From contig PLZS01000087.1 in NCBI GenBank assembly GCA_003153555.1, forward strand, positions 1-64,000: 64,000 nt of DNA, read 5' to 3'. The first letter of the stretch is position 1, and every line of letters begins with the position of its first letter. Position numbers and translations under genes: made by a program. The notes under the pieces were generated by a model. The model was given only the letters and a program-made list of their open reading frames with translations, had not been told where the DNA came from and did not search any database. This DNA comes from Candidatus Melainabacteria bacterium. Its GTDB lineage: Bacteria > Cyanobacteriota > Vampirovibrionia > Obscuribacterales > Obscuribacteraceae. This document shows positions 1 through 9,200 of the stretch, piece after piece.

Positions 1-179
1 AGGCCGCTCGATGACAACATCTGGCGCAAATAGCAACCACAGCGACAGGTTATCCTGCCGCTAACGAAGGCTATTTGCGATGAAAGCTCCAATCAACTCT
101 TCTAGCTTGGTAGCTTATGGCAACATTCAGCCTTGGTTGGCGTTTTCTGGAAGCCTGCGCGAAAGCAAAAGGTGTTCCA

Positions 180-911
180 ATGAAAACGCAAACCAAATCT
201 GAAAACAAATCCGCCAAAGCAACCAAGACAAAGACTCAAACCCAGCGCGGCAAACCATTCTCCATCTACTTCGCTGGTGACCTCTGGAGCCACAAAGATT
301 TGATCGGCAACGCGATTCTTGCCGATTACATCGACAAGGTCTCCGCCGGACGCTATCAGTGCGTCCTCCCTCAAAATCTTGAGCAGTCCACGAATCGCTC
401 GGTCGACATCCGCAATCAAGATCTTAAGCAGGTGATGACTTGCGATATGGCGATCTTCAACTTCGATGGCTCGGAGCTCGACTCCGGCACGGTGGTCGAA
501 TTCATGTACGCGAAGATGCTCGATGTGCCTTGTGTTATTCTCCGGACGGATTTCCGTTCATCCGGTGAAGGCGGTCGGGACCAGGATCCCTGGAACTTGA
601 TGGCCACACATTGGCCGCGGACAAGGGTGCTCAAATTTAACGGTATGGCCGAGTATCAGGGCTCCAGAGTTCCTGGACCATTGGCTCGGACCATTGAAAA
701 GCTGTACCGCAAAATGTCAGCGCAGATCATCGAAAGTCTCGATGAGGTGCGCAAAGACAAGCCTCTGATCCGCAATGCCGCGCAACTGGCAACGCTGTTC
801 GACTGGGCTGTGGAAAGCCCCGGCGCGGGTTATGGCGAGCTCTTTAGCAAAGGTGAAGTGCAGCAGGTACTCGCCGCCAAGATGGCGAAGGGACTGCTTG
901 CGGCTAGTTGA
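180..911 (+). CDS. Nucleoside 2-deoxyribosyltransferase-like protein
   Basis: A 243-aa protein. After a Lys/Thr-rich N-terminal tail of about 25 residues the core starts as a Rossmann-like strand (KPFSIYFAGDLWSHKD). It continues to a D-x-GT-x-x-E signature (D101, G103, T104, E107) that matches the catalytic Glu region of the nucleoside 2-deoxyribosyltransferase family, preceded by the usual aspartate-rich AIFNFDGSELDSG strand. Family members swap bases on 2'-deoxyribonucleosides or hydrolyse nucleotide N-glycosidic bonds; the substrate here cannot be told. The ATG at 180 is chosen because an AAAGGTG ribosome site lies about 7 nt upstream; an in-frame ATG at 117 would add 21 residues. No clear operon partner, although the next two genes share its strand. 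Family assignment is fairly secure, the reaction is not. Confidence 0.8.
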   Translation: MKTQTKSENKSAKATKTKTQTQRGKPFSIYFAGDLWSHKDLIGNAILADYIDKVSAGRYQCVLPQNLEQSTNRSVDIRNQDLKQVMTCDMAIFNFDGSELDSGTVVEFMYAKMLDVPCVILRTDFRSSGEGGRDQDPWNLMATHWPRTRVLKFNGMAEYQGSRVPGPLARTIEKLYRKMSAQIIESLDEVRKDKPLIRNAAQLATLFDWAVESPGAGYGELFSKGEVQQVLAAKMAKGLLAAS

Positions 912-1034
912 CGCTAACAAGTAACGGCTAAATTTGTGCCATGCAAGTCCATCTGCTCAGTGGTGCTTGCATGGCATCTTCGTACACCCTCGGTCTCACC
1001 GAGAACGCTTTACTCAAGCAAGAGGAGGCTCGAA

Positions 1035-1844
1035 ATGAATGCGATAGTGAGCACTCATTCTAATCCCTCGTTTCCCACCCCAAAGACTGCTCCTGTGTTG
1101 CCTGTACAAGACCAGGACAACGAGAATCCGCACGTTCAGCTCTGGGAAGGTTTAACGTTTGTTGTTCTCGAGGCCAGTTTCCTGCGAAGCACATGCTGGG
1201 AGGCAACGACACCAATAAAATTATTGGACCAAGCACCCCGTCATGACACCCATTTGGTCGATGAGAAGTGGTGCGGTACCGTGAACGGCATTATCAGCGG
1301 TGATGAATCGGTTTTAGGTAAGGCTGAGCGACAGCTTCGTCTGTCGATCGAGGCCATTGAGCTGGCGCGCAGGGCGATCTGTGGACAGTTTCGTGGTGAA
1401 GAAAAGGTCAAGACGGAAGAGGCGCTAACGAGGCACCTGACGGAAGCGCAGAGATTGCTCGCCACCTTCGAAGAATTGGAAGTGGCACCGCGGACTCCAT
1501 ATCAACCGTATCAAGTCCGGCAGAAGTGTCTGAATAGAATATTGCTTCAGATTGGCGTACTGCTCGACCTAATCACACCTCTACGTCGAAAGTTCAACGC
1601 CGAACAATTCCCCGATGGGCTCCTCACTCAGCTTATCGAGCAGGAAGCAGCGCTGTTTCGGCTGAGAGCGAAAGTATCGAAATGGCGAGATAATCCCAGC
1701 CAAAAACTCGAAGCCAAGTTCGAAGTTTGCCTGGAACAGACAACGGCAATCAGCGAGAGCCTGTCCCAACTCAGGGCTGCTGCTCGAGCCGAATGCAGGC
1801 GGCAAGGAATCAAATTCTACAATCGTTTCGGAGCCGTGTCATAG
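1035..1844 (+). CDS. Hypothetical protein, helical C-terminal half
   Basis: A 269-aa protein of unknown function. The ATG at 1035 follows a strong AGAGGAGG site 6 nt upstream; an earlier in-frame start at 936 has no such site. The first 60 residues are polar and Pro-rich. From about residue 90 the sequence is helical, with many Glu, Arg and Leu residues (ERQLRLSIEAIELARRAI, LLATFEELEV) and possible coiled-coil segments to the C terminus. There is no signal peptide, membrane segment or recognised catalytic motif. It sits between the deoxyribosyltransferase-like gene and the HAD gene on the same strand, 123 and 82 nt away, so loose co-transcription is possible. Confidence 0.65.
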   Translation: MNAIVSTHSNPSFPTPKTAPVLPVQDQDNENPHVQLWEGLTFVVLEASFLRSTCWEATTPIKLLDQAPRHDTHLVDEKWCGTVNGIISGDESVLGKAERQLRLSIEAIELARRAICGQFRGEEKVKTEEALTRHLTEAQRLLATFEELEVAPRTPYQPYQVRQKCLNRILLQIGVLLDLITPLRRKFNAEQFPDGLLTQLIEQEAALFRLRAKVSKWRDNPSQKLEAKFEVCLEQTTAISESLSQLRAAARAECRRQGIKFYNRFGAVS

Positions 1845-1926
1845 GCGCACTGCGAATCTCAAGATGGTCCACGAGTCGTCGACTCTAAGAGTCGGTTGCT
1901 TAGCCATTGGACTGAAAGGAAAAGAG

Positions 1927-2580
1927 ATGAAAGGCAAACCTGAGGTTTACCTTTTCGATTTCTGGCAGACGCTCGGCACATCGCTGAGTGAAGACCCAAT
2001 CGCCACTTTTGCCAGGCAGCTTGGTGTCGATTTATCCGATCCAGGCGTAAACGCCGACTTCATGAAGGCATGCTTGACGATCAACGTCTCTCGTCCAAAG
2101 AGATTCGTGGATCGCATTTGTCGTCAGTTCGGTGTGGTTCCGACAAAAGAGACTTATGAGCTGTTTCGTGCGTTGGTCAGGAATGAGCGATCGAATCTGA
2201 AGATGTACGAAGACACCCGCGTCGCTCTAGCCGCTTTGAAGAAGGCGGGTTGCAGGATGGGGATCGTGTCGAACCTGTGGCCGTTTCCGGTCAAAGCAAT
2301 CTTCAATCGGCACAAACTCGCGTCGTATTTCGAGCACACAGTGTTTTCTTTCGAGGTTGGTGCTCGTAAGCCTGATCGCGCGATATTTTTGGAGGCGTGC
2401 TCGCGATTCAACGTCGAACCCGATCGCTGCGTCATGATCGGAGATAGCCTCAGCTCCGATATCGCTGGCGCAAATGGTGTGGGTATGCCCGCAGCTGTGA
2501 TCGTTCGCTCTGGGGAGGTGCCTGCGGCGATTCCTCTTGGAGTTACTGTGATTCGCTCCTTGATGGAGCTGTATGCGTGA
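1927..2580 (+). CDS. HAD-superfamily hydrolase (haloacid dehalogenase-like)
   Basis: A 217-aa cytosolic HAD protein. Motif I is DFWQTLGT (nucleophile D11), motif II is IVSNLW, motif III contains the Lys of GARKPDRAIF, and motif IV is MIGDSLSSDIAGA. The order and length fit subfamily I with an alpha-helical cap. The position two after the nucleophile is Trp rather than the Asp that acts as acid/base in most HAD phosphatases; haloacid dehalogenases also lack that Asp, so a phosphatase role should not be assumed. The start at 1927 has AAGGA about 6 nt upstream, and the in-frame ATG at 1864 lacks a ribosome site. Substrate unknown. Confidence 0.85.
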   Translation: MKGKPEVYLFDFWQTLGTSLSEDPIATFARQLGVDLSDPGVNADFMKACLTINVSRPKRFVDRICRQFGVVPTKETYELFRALVRNERSNLKMYEDTRVALAALKKAGCRMGIVSNLWPFPVKAIFNRHKLASYFEHTVFSFEVGARKPDRAIFLEACSRFNVEPDRCVMIGDSLSSDIAGANGVGMPAAVIVRSGEVPAAIPLGVTVIRSLMELYA

Positions 2581-2637
2581 CGATTTGACTAAGGGCGAGT
2601 ATGTTTGTGTCGCTCTATGCGCTCTGAAACGTCGGTC

Positions 2638-2669
2638 AAGAACAACGTGCTTTGCCACATGTTGTTCTT
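2638..2669 (+). terminator. Hairpin after the HAD gene
   Basis: AAGAACAAC (2638-2646) pairs perfectly with GTTGTTCTT (2661-2669), and an inner GTG/CAC can extend the stem across a two-base bulge. It lies 58 nt after the HAD stop codon. No T-run follows, so it could be a factor-dependent terminator or RNA 3'-end structure. Confidence 0.4.
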
Positions 2670-2787
2670 GCTCGATGCGTCGGACTATCCAGAGTCCTTT
2701 GTGGTGTCGCAGGCGGTATTAGCAGATGCTGTGTGCTTTCCGGGCACCACAATCGATACGATCCATTTTCTTTTTCTGAATTAGTAG

Positions 2788-2799
2788 TAGACCGGTCTA
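2788..2799. promoter_or_regulatory. Perfect 12-bp palindrome, candidate operator
   Basis: TAGACCGGTCTA is a perfect palindrome of the type bound by TetR-like dimers. No TetR gene is present in this window and no gene starts immediately downstream, so the role is open. Confidence 0.3.
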
Positions 2800-2842
2800 T
2801 TTCGCAGGACTGAAATCACCGTACCCTTGACGCAGTGCCAAA

Positions 2843-2872
2843 TTGTTAGAAAAAAACGCGTTTTCCTAACAA
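2843..2872. repeat. A/T-rich inverted repeat
   Basis: TTGTTAG (2843-2849) pairs with CTAACAA (2866-2872). After one mismatch an inner AAAA/TTTT continues the stem around an ACGCG loop. It could end transcription from either side of the convergent gene pair. Confidence 0.4.
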
Positions 2873-3056
2873 AGGCGACATGCGTTTTGGAAGGGTGCGC
2901 CCGGTTTAATATTTCCCTTTTAATCAGAACGTCTATGTCGAATGCATTGGTTCTCTGTGGGCAGGATCTGGATCTGAATACTACTCAAAGCAAGCGCTCA
3001 GCGAAGCGAGAGCGCAAACGAGGTTAGTAGTAAGCGTTTATGCCACAAAGTTTGTT

Positions 3057-4835
3057 TTAATGGCTTAGGGCTTCGAGATAAGCATCTTGGCTGTTTGGAT
3101 CGTAACGTAAGCGGTCCAGTGGTGATAGCTTGCTGTAGTCTAGTGGCACTATGGGTGTCGGTTGCGCCACGGTGGCATGATCTACTTTGTTGAACTTGCT
3201 TAGATCATCCATGGGAAGTAGTGTCAGCTTAAAACGCGAGGGAGACGTTACTGTGGTCAAGTTTCCAGGCGCACCGTTAGATTCTGATGGCGTCTGCAAG
3301 CCAGTAAGAGTGGTTTGACCTGTCACCTTGTTGCTGTTTATCTCAGGCAGAGGATGACTGTGAAGTTCTCTAAAAACCAAACTGCCCATTGGCATTCCTG
3401 GCATTAACTTCACAGGAGAAGGTCCATCGTTTTTGATTTCAAAAACAACTCTATGGTCTGTTCCATCATTGTTTAACACTGGTGCGGCGGCATGGTTGCG
3501 TATTTCAAGCCGAGCCAATGTGCTCTTCTGATTAATATCGGCCAGCACCGGAGGACGACCTTGCCAATCCTGCATGCTGCCGTCAGCATTACGCTTCGGC
3601 ATGCGCGGCAAGCTAATGCGCTCTTGAGTAAATCCCAAAGTCGTTTCGCCGGGAGCCAGAACTATTCCGTTTGGATATTCTTGCTCTAAGCCACGCTTGG
3701 TCCAATCGCGCAGAATTTCTTTCGGTGTTTGCTTCGAAAAGTCGAGAACCTCACCTGCTGGTTGCTTCATAAAACGGGTTCCCAACTTTACGTCATAGCC
3801 GTTGGAAAATAATTGGTTCTGATTGAATGGCTCTATGCCTACTCTGCCTGTTTGTCTAGCCTCTTCGATATCACCATTGGAAAATGTACCGCCCCGGTGT
3901 ACTGGTCCTCGGGTCATCGCCAGGTTGTGTAACTTGGTTCTCAAAATATCCGCTTGCATTTGCGGAGTGACGTCTGACGGCACTTCAATTACATTGCCAT
4001 TCTCGGCAGCGGTGCCCCCGAATCGTACTTTGGCATATGGTGCCGCTTTCACCGCCTCGGCCATGCCATCAACTTGCCCAGCTAGTCCAGCTTTCTCTAC
4101 GAAGCGCGCAGCCGGTATAGGTCTGCCTGTATTCATGCTGACCGTGTCAACGGCGGTGCCAATGCCCCTTTGAGCCAGTGGGAAGAGCGAGTTTAACACC
4201 GCTCCTGAAACTCCTGCATCCAAGTATCCACTGCCAAGTTCATGTCGTGAAACCAGATTAGAGACCAAATTGCCCGTGTCGCCGGCTGCAAAACCGGTAG
4301 CGACTCTGGCGATAGCTTTATGAAAGTTCGAAGACAGTTCACCGGCCATTTGATTTCCGACGCCGAAAACATAGAACGTGGAGGCACCGGAAAGGGCGTT
4401 CCCTAATCGCGTTTCGCCGGACGATGGATCGCGTAGTCCATCGAAAGCGGCAGCGCCAGCAATGTTGGCAAAGCGCTCACTAGTAGCAAGCTGACCCAAA
4501 TTTCCGCTCAAGGCCAATTTTTCGGAGGTTTTAGCCAGTAGACCGTTCATGGCACGACCGGCCACTAGATAGGGTATCAAGCCTCCAGCAGCTGCACTAA
4601 CGGTCTGTAAGCCTCCCTCAAGTCCGTGTTCGGCGACCACCGGCTGATTTTCCATCGGACTAAGGTGTTCCCCAACCAATCCAGCGACAGGGTTCACCAG
4701 GGTGCGAACAGCGTTTGCCGAACGAACAACCGCTGAATTCCATAGCGGATGTAAAACATCGTTTTCCAGCCAATTAGGTCGGTTGGAGCTGTTTACTGAC
4801 GCCGGTTCGGAATGTTGCTCGAATTGTTCCGTCAC
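3057..4835 (-). CDS. dCTP deaminase/dUTPase-fold domain in a 592-aa protein
   Basis: Residues about 318-495 follow the dCTP deaminase (DCD) family closely: SNGDIEEARQTGRVGIEPF then SNGYDVKLG, APGETTLGFTQERISLP, KSTLARL (437-442), VVFEIKNDGP and PGMPMGSLVF (479-488). Aligned by eye to E. coli Dcd, the catalytic Glu corresponds to E466, and Ser111/Arg115 to S438/R442; Arg110 is replaced by K437. About 300 residues precede the domain. They are Gly/Ala-rich with hydrophobic stretches (residues 75-100, 125-220) and no signal peptide. About 95 polar residues follow it. Stand-alone Dcd is about 190 aa, so this is an unusual fusion. The GTG start has AGGAC about 8 nt upstream. dCTP or dUTP deamination or hydrolysis is plausible but unproven. 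The gene stands alone on its strand. Confidence 0.75.
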   Translation of the reverse strand: MTEQFEQHSEPASVNSSNRPNWLENDVLHPLWNSAVVRSANAVRTLVNPVAGLVGEHLSPMENQPVVAEHGLEGGLQTVSAAAGGLIPYLVAGRAMNGLLAKTSEKLALSGNLGQLATSERFANIAGAAAFDGLRDPSSGETRLGNALSGASTFYVFGVGNQMAGELSSNFHKAIARVATGFAAGDTGNLVSNLVSRHELGSGYLDAGVSGAVLNSLFPLAQRGIGTAVDTVSMNTGRPIPAARFVEKAGLAGQVDGMAEAVKAAPYAKVRFGGTAAENGNVIEVPSDVTPQMQADILRTKLHNLAMTRGPVHRGGTFSNGDIEEARQTGRVGIEPFNQNQLFSNGYDVKLGTRFMKQPAGEVLDFSKQTPKEILRDWTKRGLEQEYPNGIVLAPGETTLGFTQERISLPRMPKRNADGSMQDWQGRPPVLADINQKSTLARLEIRNHAAAPVLNNDGTDHRVVFEIKNDGPSPVKLMPGMPMGSLVFRELHSHPLPEINSNKVTGQTTLTGLQTPSESNGAPGNLTTVTSPSRFKLTLLPMDDLSKFNKVDHATVAQPTPIVPLDYSKLSPLDRLRYDPNSQDAYLEALSH

Positions 4836-5061
4836 TTCTCTGTCCTGGCACGTACTATCTCGTCAGTTTGAAGCAATTGAGTGCGCAGCGCCATGGTGAA
4901 AATCCCCGAGGTGCTAGATAAATTAGCAAATGGGACTTTGCTTTTGGTCCCTTATCGGGCCGATCTACCTGATTTTTAGCCTGAATTTGATTCTTGATGA
5001 TCCGCAAAAACTCCACTGCTTCGAGTCAGTGCAGTAGTCGAGGCTTGCAGAAATTGCCACT

Positions 5062-5936
5062 ATGGATTTCAATTGCTGCTTGGTCACATATGGCAATAAA
5101 ATGACGACTCTATATGAAACTGATCTTGAGCAGGTTCAAGAAGAGTTGCGGTTTCCTTTGCGGTCTGATGATAGCGATCTGCGGGGCTCTTTGAAAGAAC
5201 TCGAGCTGCCACTTGTTATTCAGACTCTAACAAATGCTCGAAAACAGGAATTCTCTATCTGTTCGATGAACAATCTCGACCTGTCGCGCAAATCTTTTGC
5301 TCTGACGGTAAAGTGATTTCCAGCAGATTTGGTGTTCTCACGGGAGAATTGGCTCTGTATCAAATTCTTGAAAAGCGAACTATTTCAACTTTTCAATTTT
5401 ATCCGTCTGCTCGCGGTATAAGTTTTTGCCAAGCCCAATGCTCTTCTCATTTCTGCAGCAATCAAACCTCGGTGGCCGTAAGTCAAAGCATGAGTTAACT
5501 GAACGTTCGGTGACAAAACCCATGAGGCGACGTTCGCCAAAAGCCACCGGTTGGAAAATGACATTGATTTGGTTTATTTTGGGCTTTGCAATTGTGCTGA
5601 GCATTAAACACTTGTGGACAATGCTGTGGTGGCGACAGGCAATTCCAACGCGCTTGCTAAGTCGACAACGGGGTTTTTGAGCGCCGAGCAACAAACCAAG
5701 ATGATAGATGCCTTTTCAGCCAAAGGAGCCTCGTTCGAGAAGATTCGAAAATGGTCGCTCGCAGAAGATGAGTACAAGTCGGCCCTCAGAATGATTGCTA
5801 AGCGAGATGGTGTTGGGATGTAAGCACGGAACTCCGACAGAAATGCGGCAACTTGCTGGTACAAGTGCAACAATCTCAAAATCCTAACGATTCCTCAAGG
5901 AATGCTAGCTCTCCAACCACCGCTCCCACTCCCTGA
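5062..5936 (+). pseudogene. Frameshifted DUF4388-type protein remnant
   Basis: Coding-like sequence runs across several reading frames. The first frame (5062-5316) gives LRGSLKELELPLVIQTLTNARKQ. After a -1 shift near 5250 the sense continues as GILYLFDEQ, AQIFCSDGKVISSRFG and LTGELALYQILEKR, which is the usual DUF4388 pattern of a glycine turn, a DGK strand and a GExAL helix. A further shift at a T5 run near 5425 would restore SFAKPNALLISAAIKPRW. A hydrophobic segment (MTLIWFILGFAIVLSI, about 5560) and a TPR-like helix (KWSLAEDEYKSALRMIAKRD, about 5750-5810) follow. A last shift near 5818 leads to a Pro-rich end at 5936. Several independent shifts argue for a decayed gene rather than one sequencing error. 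Confidence 0.6.
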
Positions 5937-6222
5937 ATTTGTGACGTTGGCGATGTATCAACGACACTGAATCTGGTACCATCCTGAAATTGCAATATCA
6001 TGAGAATTTGTATTCAGTTCTTCAAAAGTGTCTGTTTTAAAAGCGCCCATCAGAAAATCTGGATAGCTGCTCTGACGAGAATGTTGTGAGAAGCTGTTGA
6101 AGTCTCAAGCGAAATTGATTACTCCAGTTCTTGCCGTCGCATTTATGGTGCTTTGCGTTGTCGCGTGTCTCGCCATTGACAGGGTGAGCTGAATTCACCG
6201 CAAAGCTGACGGTCCCCAAAAC
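5937..6222. other. Intergenic region between pseudogene and giant gene
   Basis: 286 bp. A 30-residue open frame ending at 6190 reads like a lipoprotein signal (LAVAFMVLCVVACLAID, with a VVAC lipobox) and then stops. It may be a fragment of another broken gene. Nothing else is recognised. Confidence 0.35.
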
Positions 6223-9200
6223 TCAGAGTCCCGGCGTACCTTTCATCAAATCCAGCTCTCCATGACCTGGTTTCGCTACATCACCGTGCGCTGGAGTCAA
6301 TTTCTGCGTGTCGAATCCAACCATACCAGGCGCCGGTTCATCGCTGATCGGCATTTGCGCTCGCTCAAGGTTTTTAGCGGCGAATTGAGCAGTTTCGTAA
6401 GACCTCCAGACTCTTCCTTGTCTCTCAAAGTTCCAAGCTGCAGCGTTGAATGCGGTAGATGCTGATCGTTTACCAAATTCGGTAGCGCCATCGCCTGCAG
6501 TGGCAGCGCCCCAGCCGCCGGCTCTAAATGGCTTTTGTATGGCGCCTAGCGTTTTGCCAGCCACACCGGCATTGGCGGCATAGAAGTTGCGAGCTATTTC
6601 TCCGTCGCGCATGAAGAAGCCGAGGAGAAAGCCTTCGGTTAAGGTATTGTCGTAGATTGAGCGATAGTTCGAGTTCAGCAAAGATTCAGCGTAACTGTAT
6701 TTCTGACCAGTTCTTTCATCAATTTTTCGGTCCAAAGAATTGATTGAATCGTAGGTCGCGATTCCCGCTGTGCTAGGGATAAAGCCGCCCAACGCCGCCC
6801 GCATCCTCATTGTGCGGGCGCTCGAAGCAGCAAGATCCAATTGCAGCGGCGCAATCGCTCCTTTAGTCGTATCCACCGCTTGTCCCAATATATGCGTGGG
6901 TGAATGTTTCGCCCACCATGAAAGTTTTGCGCCCTGCGCATCCACCGTCATGAAAGATAGTGTCATCTCTGTAGCTTGCGCCGAGTTTAGTCCGAGCTTA
7001 ACAGCGTTAAAAGCCGCTTGATCGGCTATTTTTCCACCGCTAACTAGAACGGTCTCTGCATTCGTTTTCATGAAATTCTCGATCGCCGGAGTCAGTTTGT
7101 AATTCTGTTCTGCGTAGAATTTGGCTACGTCTGCAACTTTGAGAACCTTTCCGGAACCGGCAGCTGCGACGGCTGCTTCCGCTTCAGGAGCTGCCGCTAA
7201 CGTGCCGCGCATTTCTGCCATGCGAATTAAGGCACCTTCTTCGGTGGCACCGCGGAAAAGAAGTTTGCCGACTTGCGCTCGTGTGGCCATAATCATAGCG
7301 AGACTGCCAGCTCCGGCAGCGCCGTGGATTAAGCTCTGTTCCCAGGATTCATTTTCACCAACAGCTGCTTGGTGAGCATAGTGTCGTCCTGCAGTTGCCA
7401 TCGCAATAGTAGTGCCGGCAAGAGCGACTTTGCCACCCCAATTAAGTGCGGTTTTATCAGCGGTGAGAGCCATGGCAAAGTATTTCGGATTCTTCGTGGC
7501 AAGACTGGCCGCGAAGCCGGCAAATGTAATTGCTGCAAAACCGATGCCAGCGTCGATCAGAGGGTTGGTCCAATAAGTGTCGTAGAGCTTTTTGTCTTTC
7601 TTCAAGTTATCTGGCAAGTAGGGGTCAAATTGCTTGGCCAGGCGCATTAAACTTGGATCCGCGTCTGGCTTTTTATCCAGGTCGATGCCGTAAAAATTCC
7701 TTTCAGCAGTGCGCGTCTCATTGATCATGGCGACCGCTTTTGCTGGTTGAATAATTCCTACGCCATTCTCGCGCCCTTCCGTGCCGCTCATGTAAAACAG
7801 AGCAGCATACTTCCGGGAAGAAATAGGCATGAATAGCAAGCCGTCATCTTTTGAAGTTCCGGATCCTTGAATCGGCGCGAGCATCTTGATCAAATCCTGT
7901 TGGATATCGCGACGTATCGCTGTATTTTGTACGTCGTTTCCAAGTTGCGTCACTTCCGCCTGATAAAGCCGGAGCGGCAATTTGTCTGAAAGATCTATTC
8001 TTTCGCGATGAATTTTTTCGGCTGAGAGATATTGCTTGTGTTCCATGAGCAGATTTGCATATTCTGCACGCAACTGTACGCCCAGGGTCGAAGCAACGAA
8101 CTCTTGGTTGATCTTGGTGTGCAGGTCGAAAATATCTTTCTGAGTTAAAGCAACTCCTTGATCGTTTTTGCCGTTATGCAACCAGCGCAACATATTTTCT
8201 GTATCTTTTACGTCTTGTGGACCAAAGGCGGCATCCAAGATTTTCAAGCTGTCTTCAAATTGCTTTTTAGTGGATTCCGTCATGCCATCCTTAGCTAGCA
8301 TGGCTTTCGCTCGCTCGAGTACCTGGTCGAAGCGAAGCCCTTGATTCTCCGGACTGATACCAGATATGGTGTGCTGCGAATCGAAGCCGGTGGACCCCTC
8401 GATCATTTTGTTCATGTTCACGAGTACAGAATCCGCCGGCAACGGCAAGTGGTCTTTGGTTAGACCAACTTTTGCCGCGAGCGCTGCAACGTCTGGAGAT
8501 TCAAAAAACGTTTTTTGAAATTGAGGTGGCACTGCCTGAAAAGCCTCGGCAAGTTTGAAACCGGCTTGTTGAAGATCGCCAGCTGTGCTGGCGGACGACG
8601 CCGTGTAGAAGCGTGTTAAGAATCGTCCGCTCAAGGCTTGCTGTAAGGCTTGTTGATCGCGCGCAGCAAGAAACTCTGCGTCGGACTTTTCGATTGCCGA
8701 TTGAAATTCTGGCGTTAGTTGTTTATAGGCTGACGCTAAATCACCTTTTCTGTCGACCACATCTTGGAATTTCTTGAGCGTATTGGTCAGGGTATCGGCG
8801 GCGCCGCCAGGTGTTGGTCTCGCCCCTGGTGCTTGAGCCGCTTCGGCTGGTTGCTGCACTGCATCTTGAGAAACGCCAAGACGAGTTGCTGTACGCTGCC
8901 AATATTCATTCATGGCGGGATCTTTGCTCGTGTTCAATTTCAGCGCCTGGGCGACCATTTCTTTGGCTGCTTCTTTGTTGCCAGTTTGTTCTAAAGCTAG
9001 CCCATACGTAAATCTTGTGATAGCTGATTGATTTGCTTCGGCCTGCCCTTTGTTGCTTTGCAGTTCTTTCTGTACGCCGTTTTGCACCTGTGCGAAATAC
9101 ATTAGGGCTTGCAGCAACGCTGGTCCCATAGCCTTATCTCTTTGCGCCAGAATTGACTGCAAAGAGGGATCCATTTTCACCAGTTGTTGCTCGATTTGCG

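Larger units (their letters stand above)
2581..3056. other. Convergent intergenic region with hairpins and a palindrome
   Basis: This 476-bp gap separates the rightward HAD gene from the leftward DCD-like gene. It holds two hairpins and one palindrome (listed separately). Short open frames at 2617-2784 (55 aa) and 2827-3027 (66 aa) have no convincing ribosome site or domain and are not called as genes. Confidence 0.6.

Noticed and set aside
2827-3027. 66-aa plus-strand frame in the convergent gap
   Set aside because: Covers a hairpin, has no ribosome site and ends in a random-looking basic tail.
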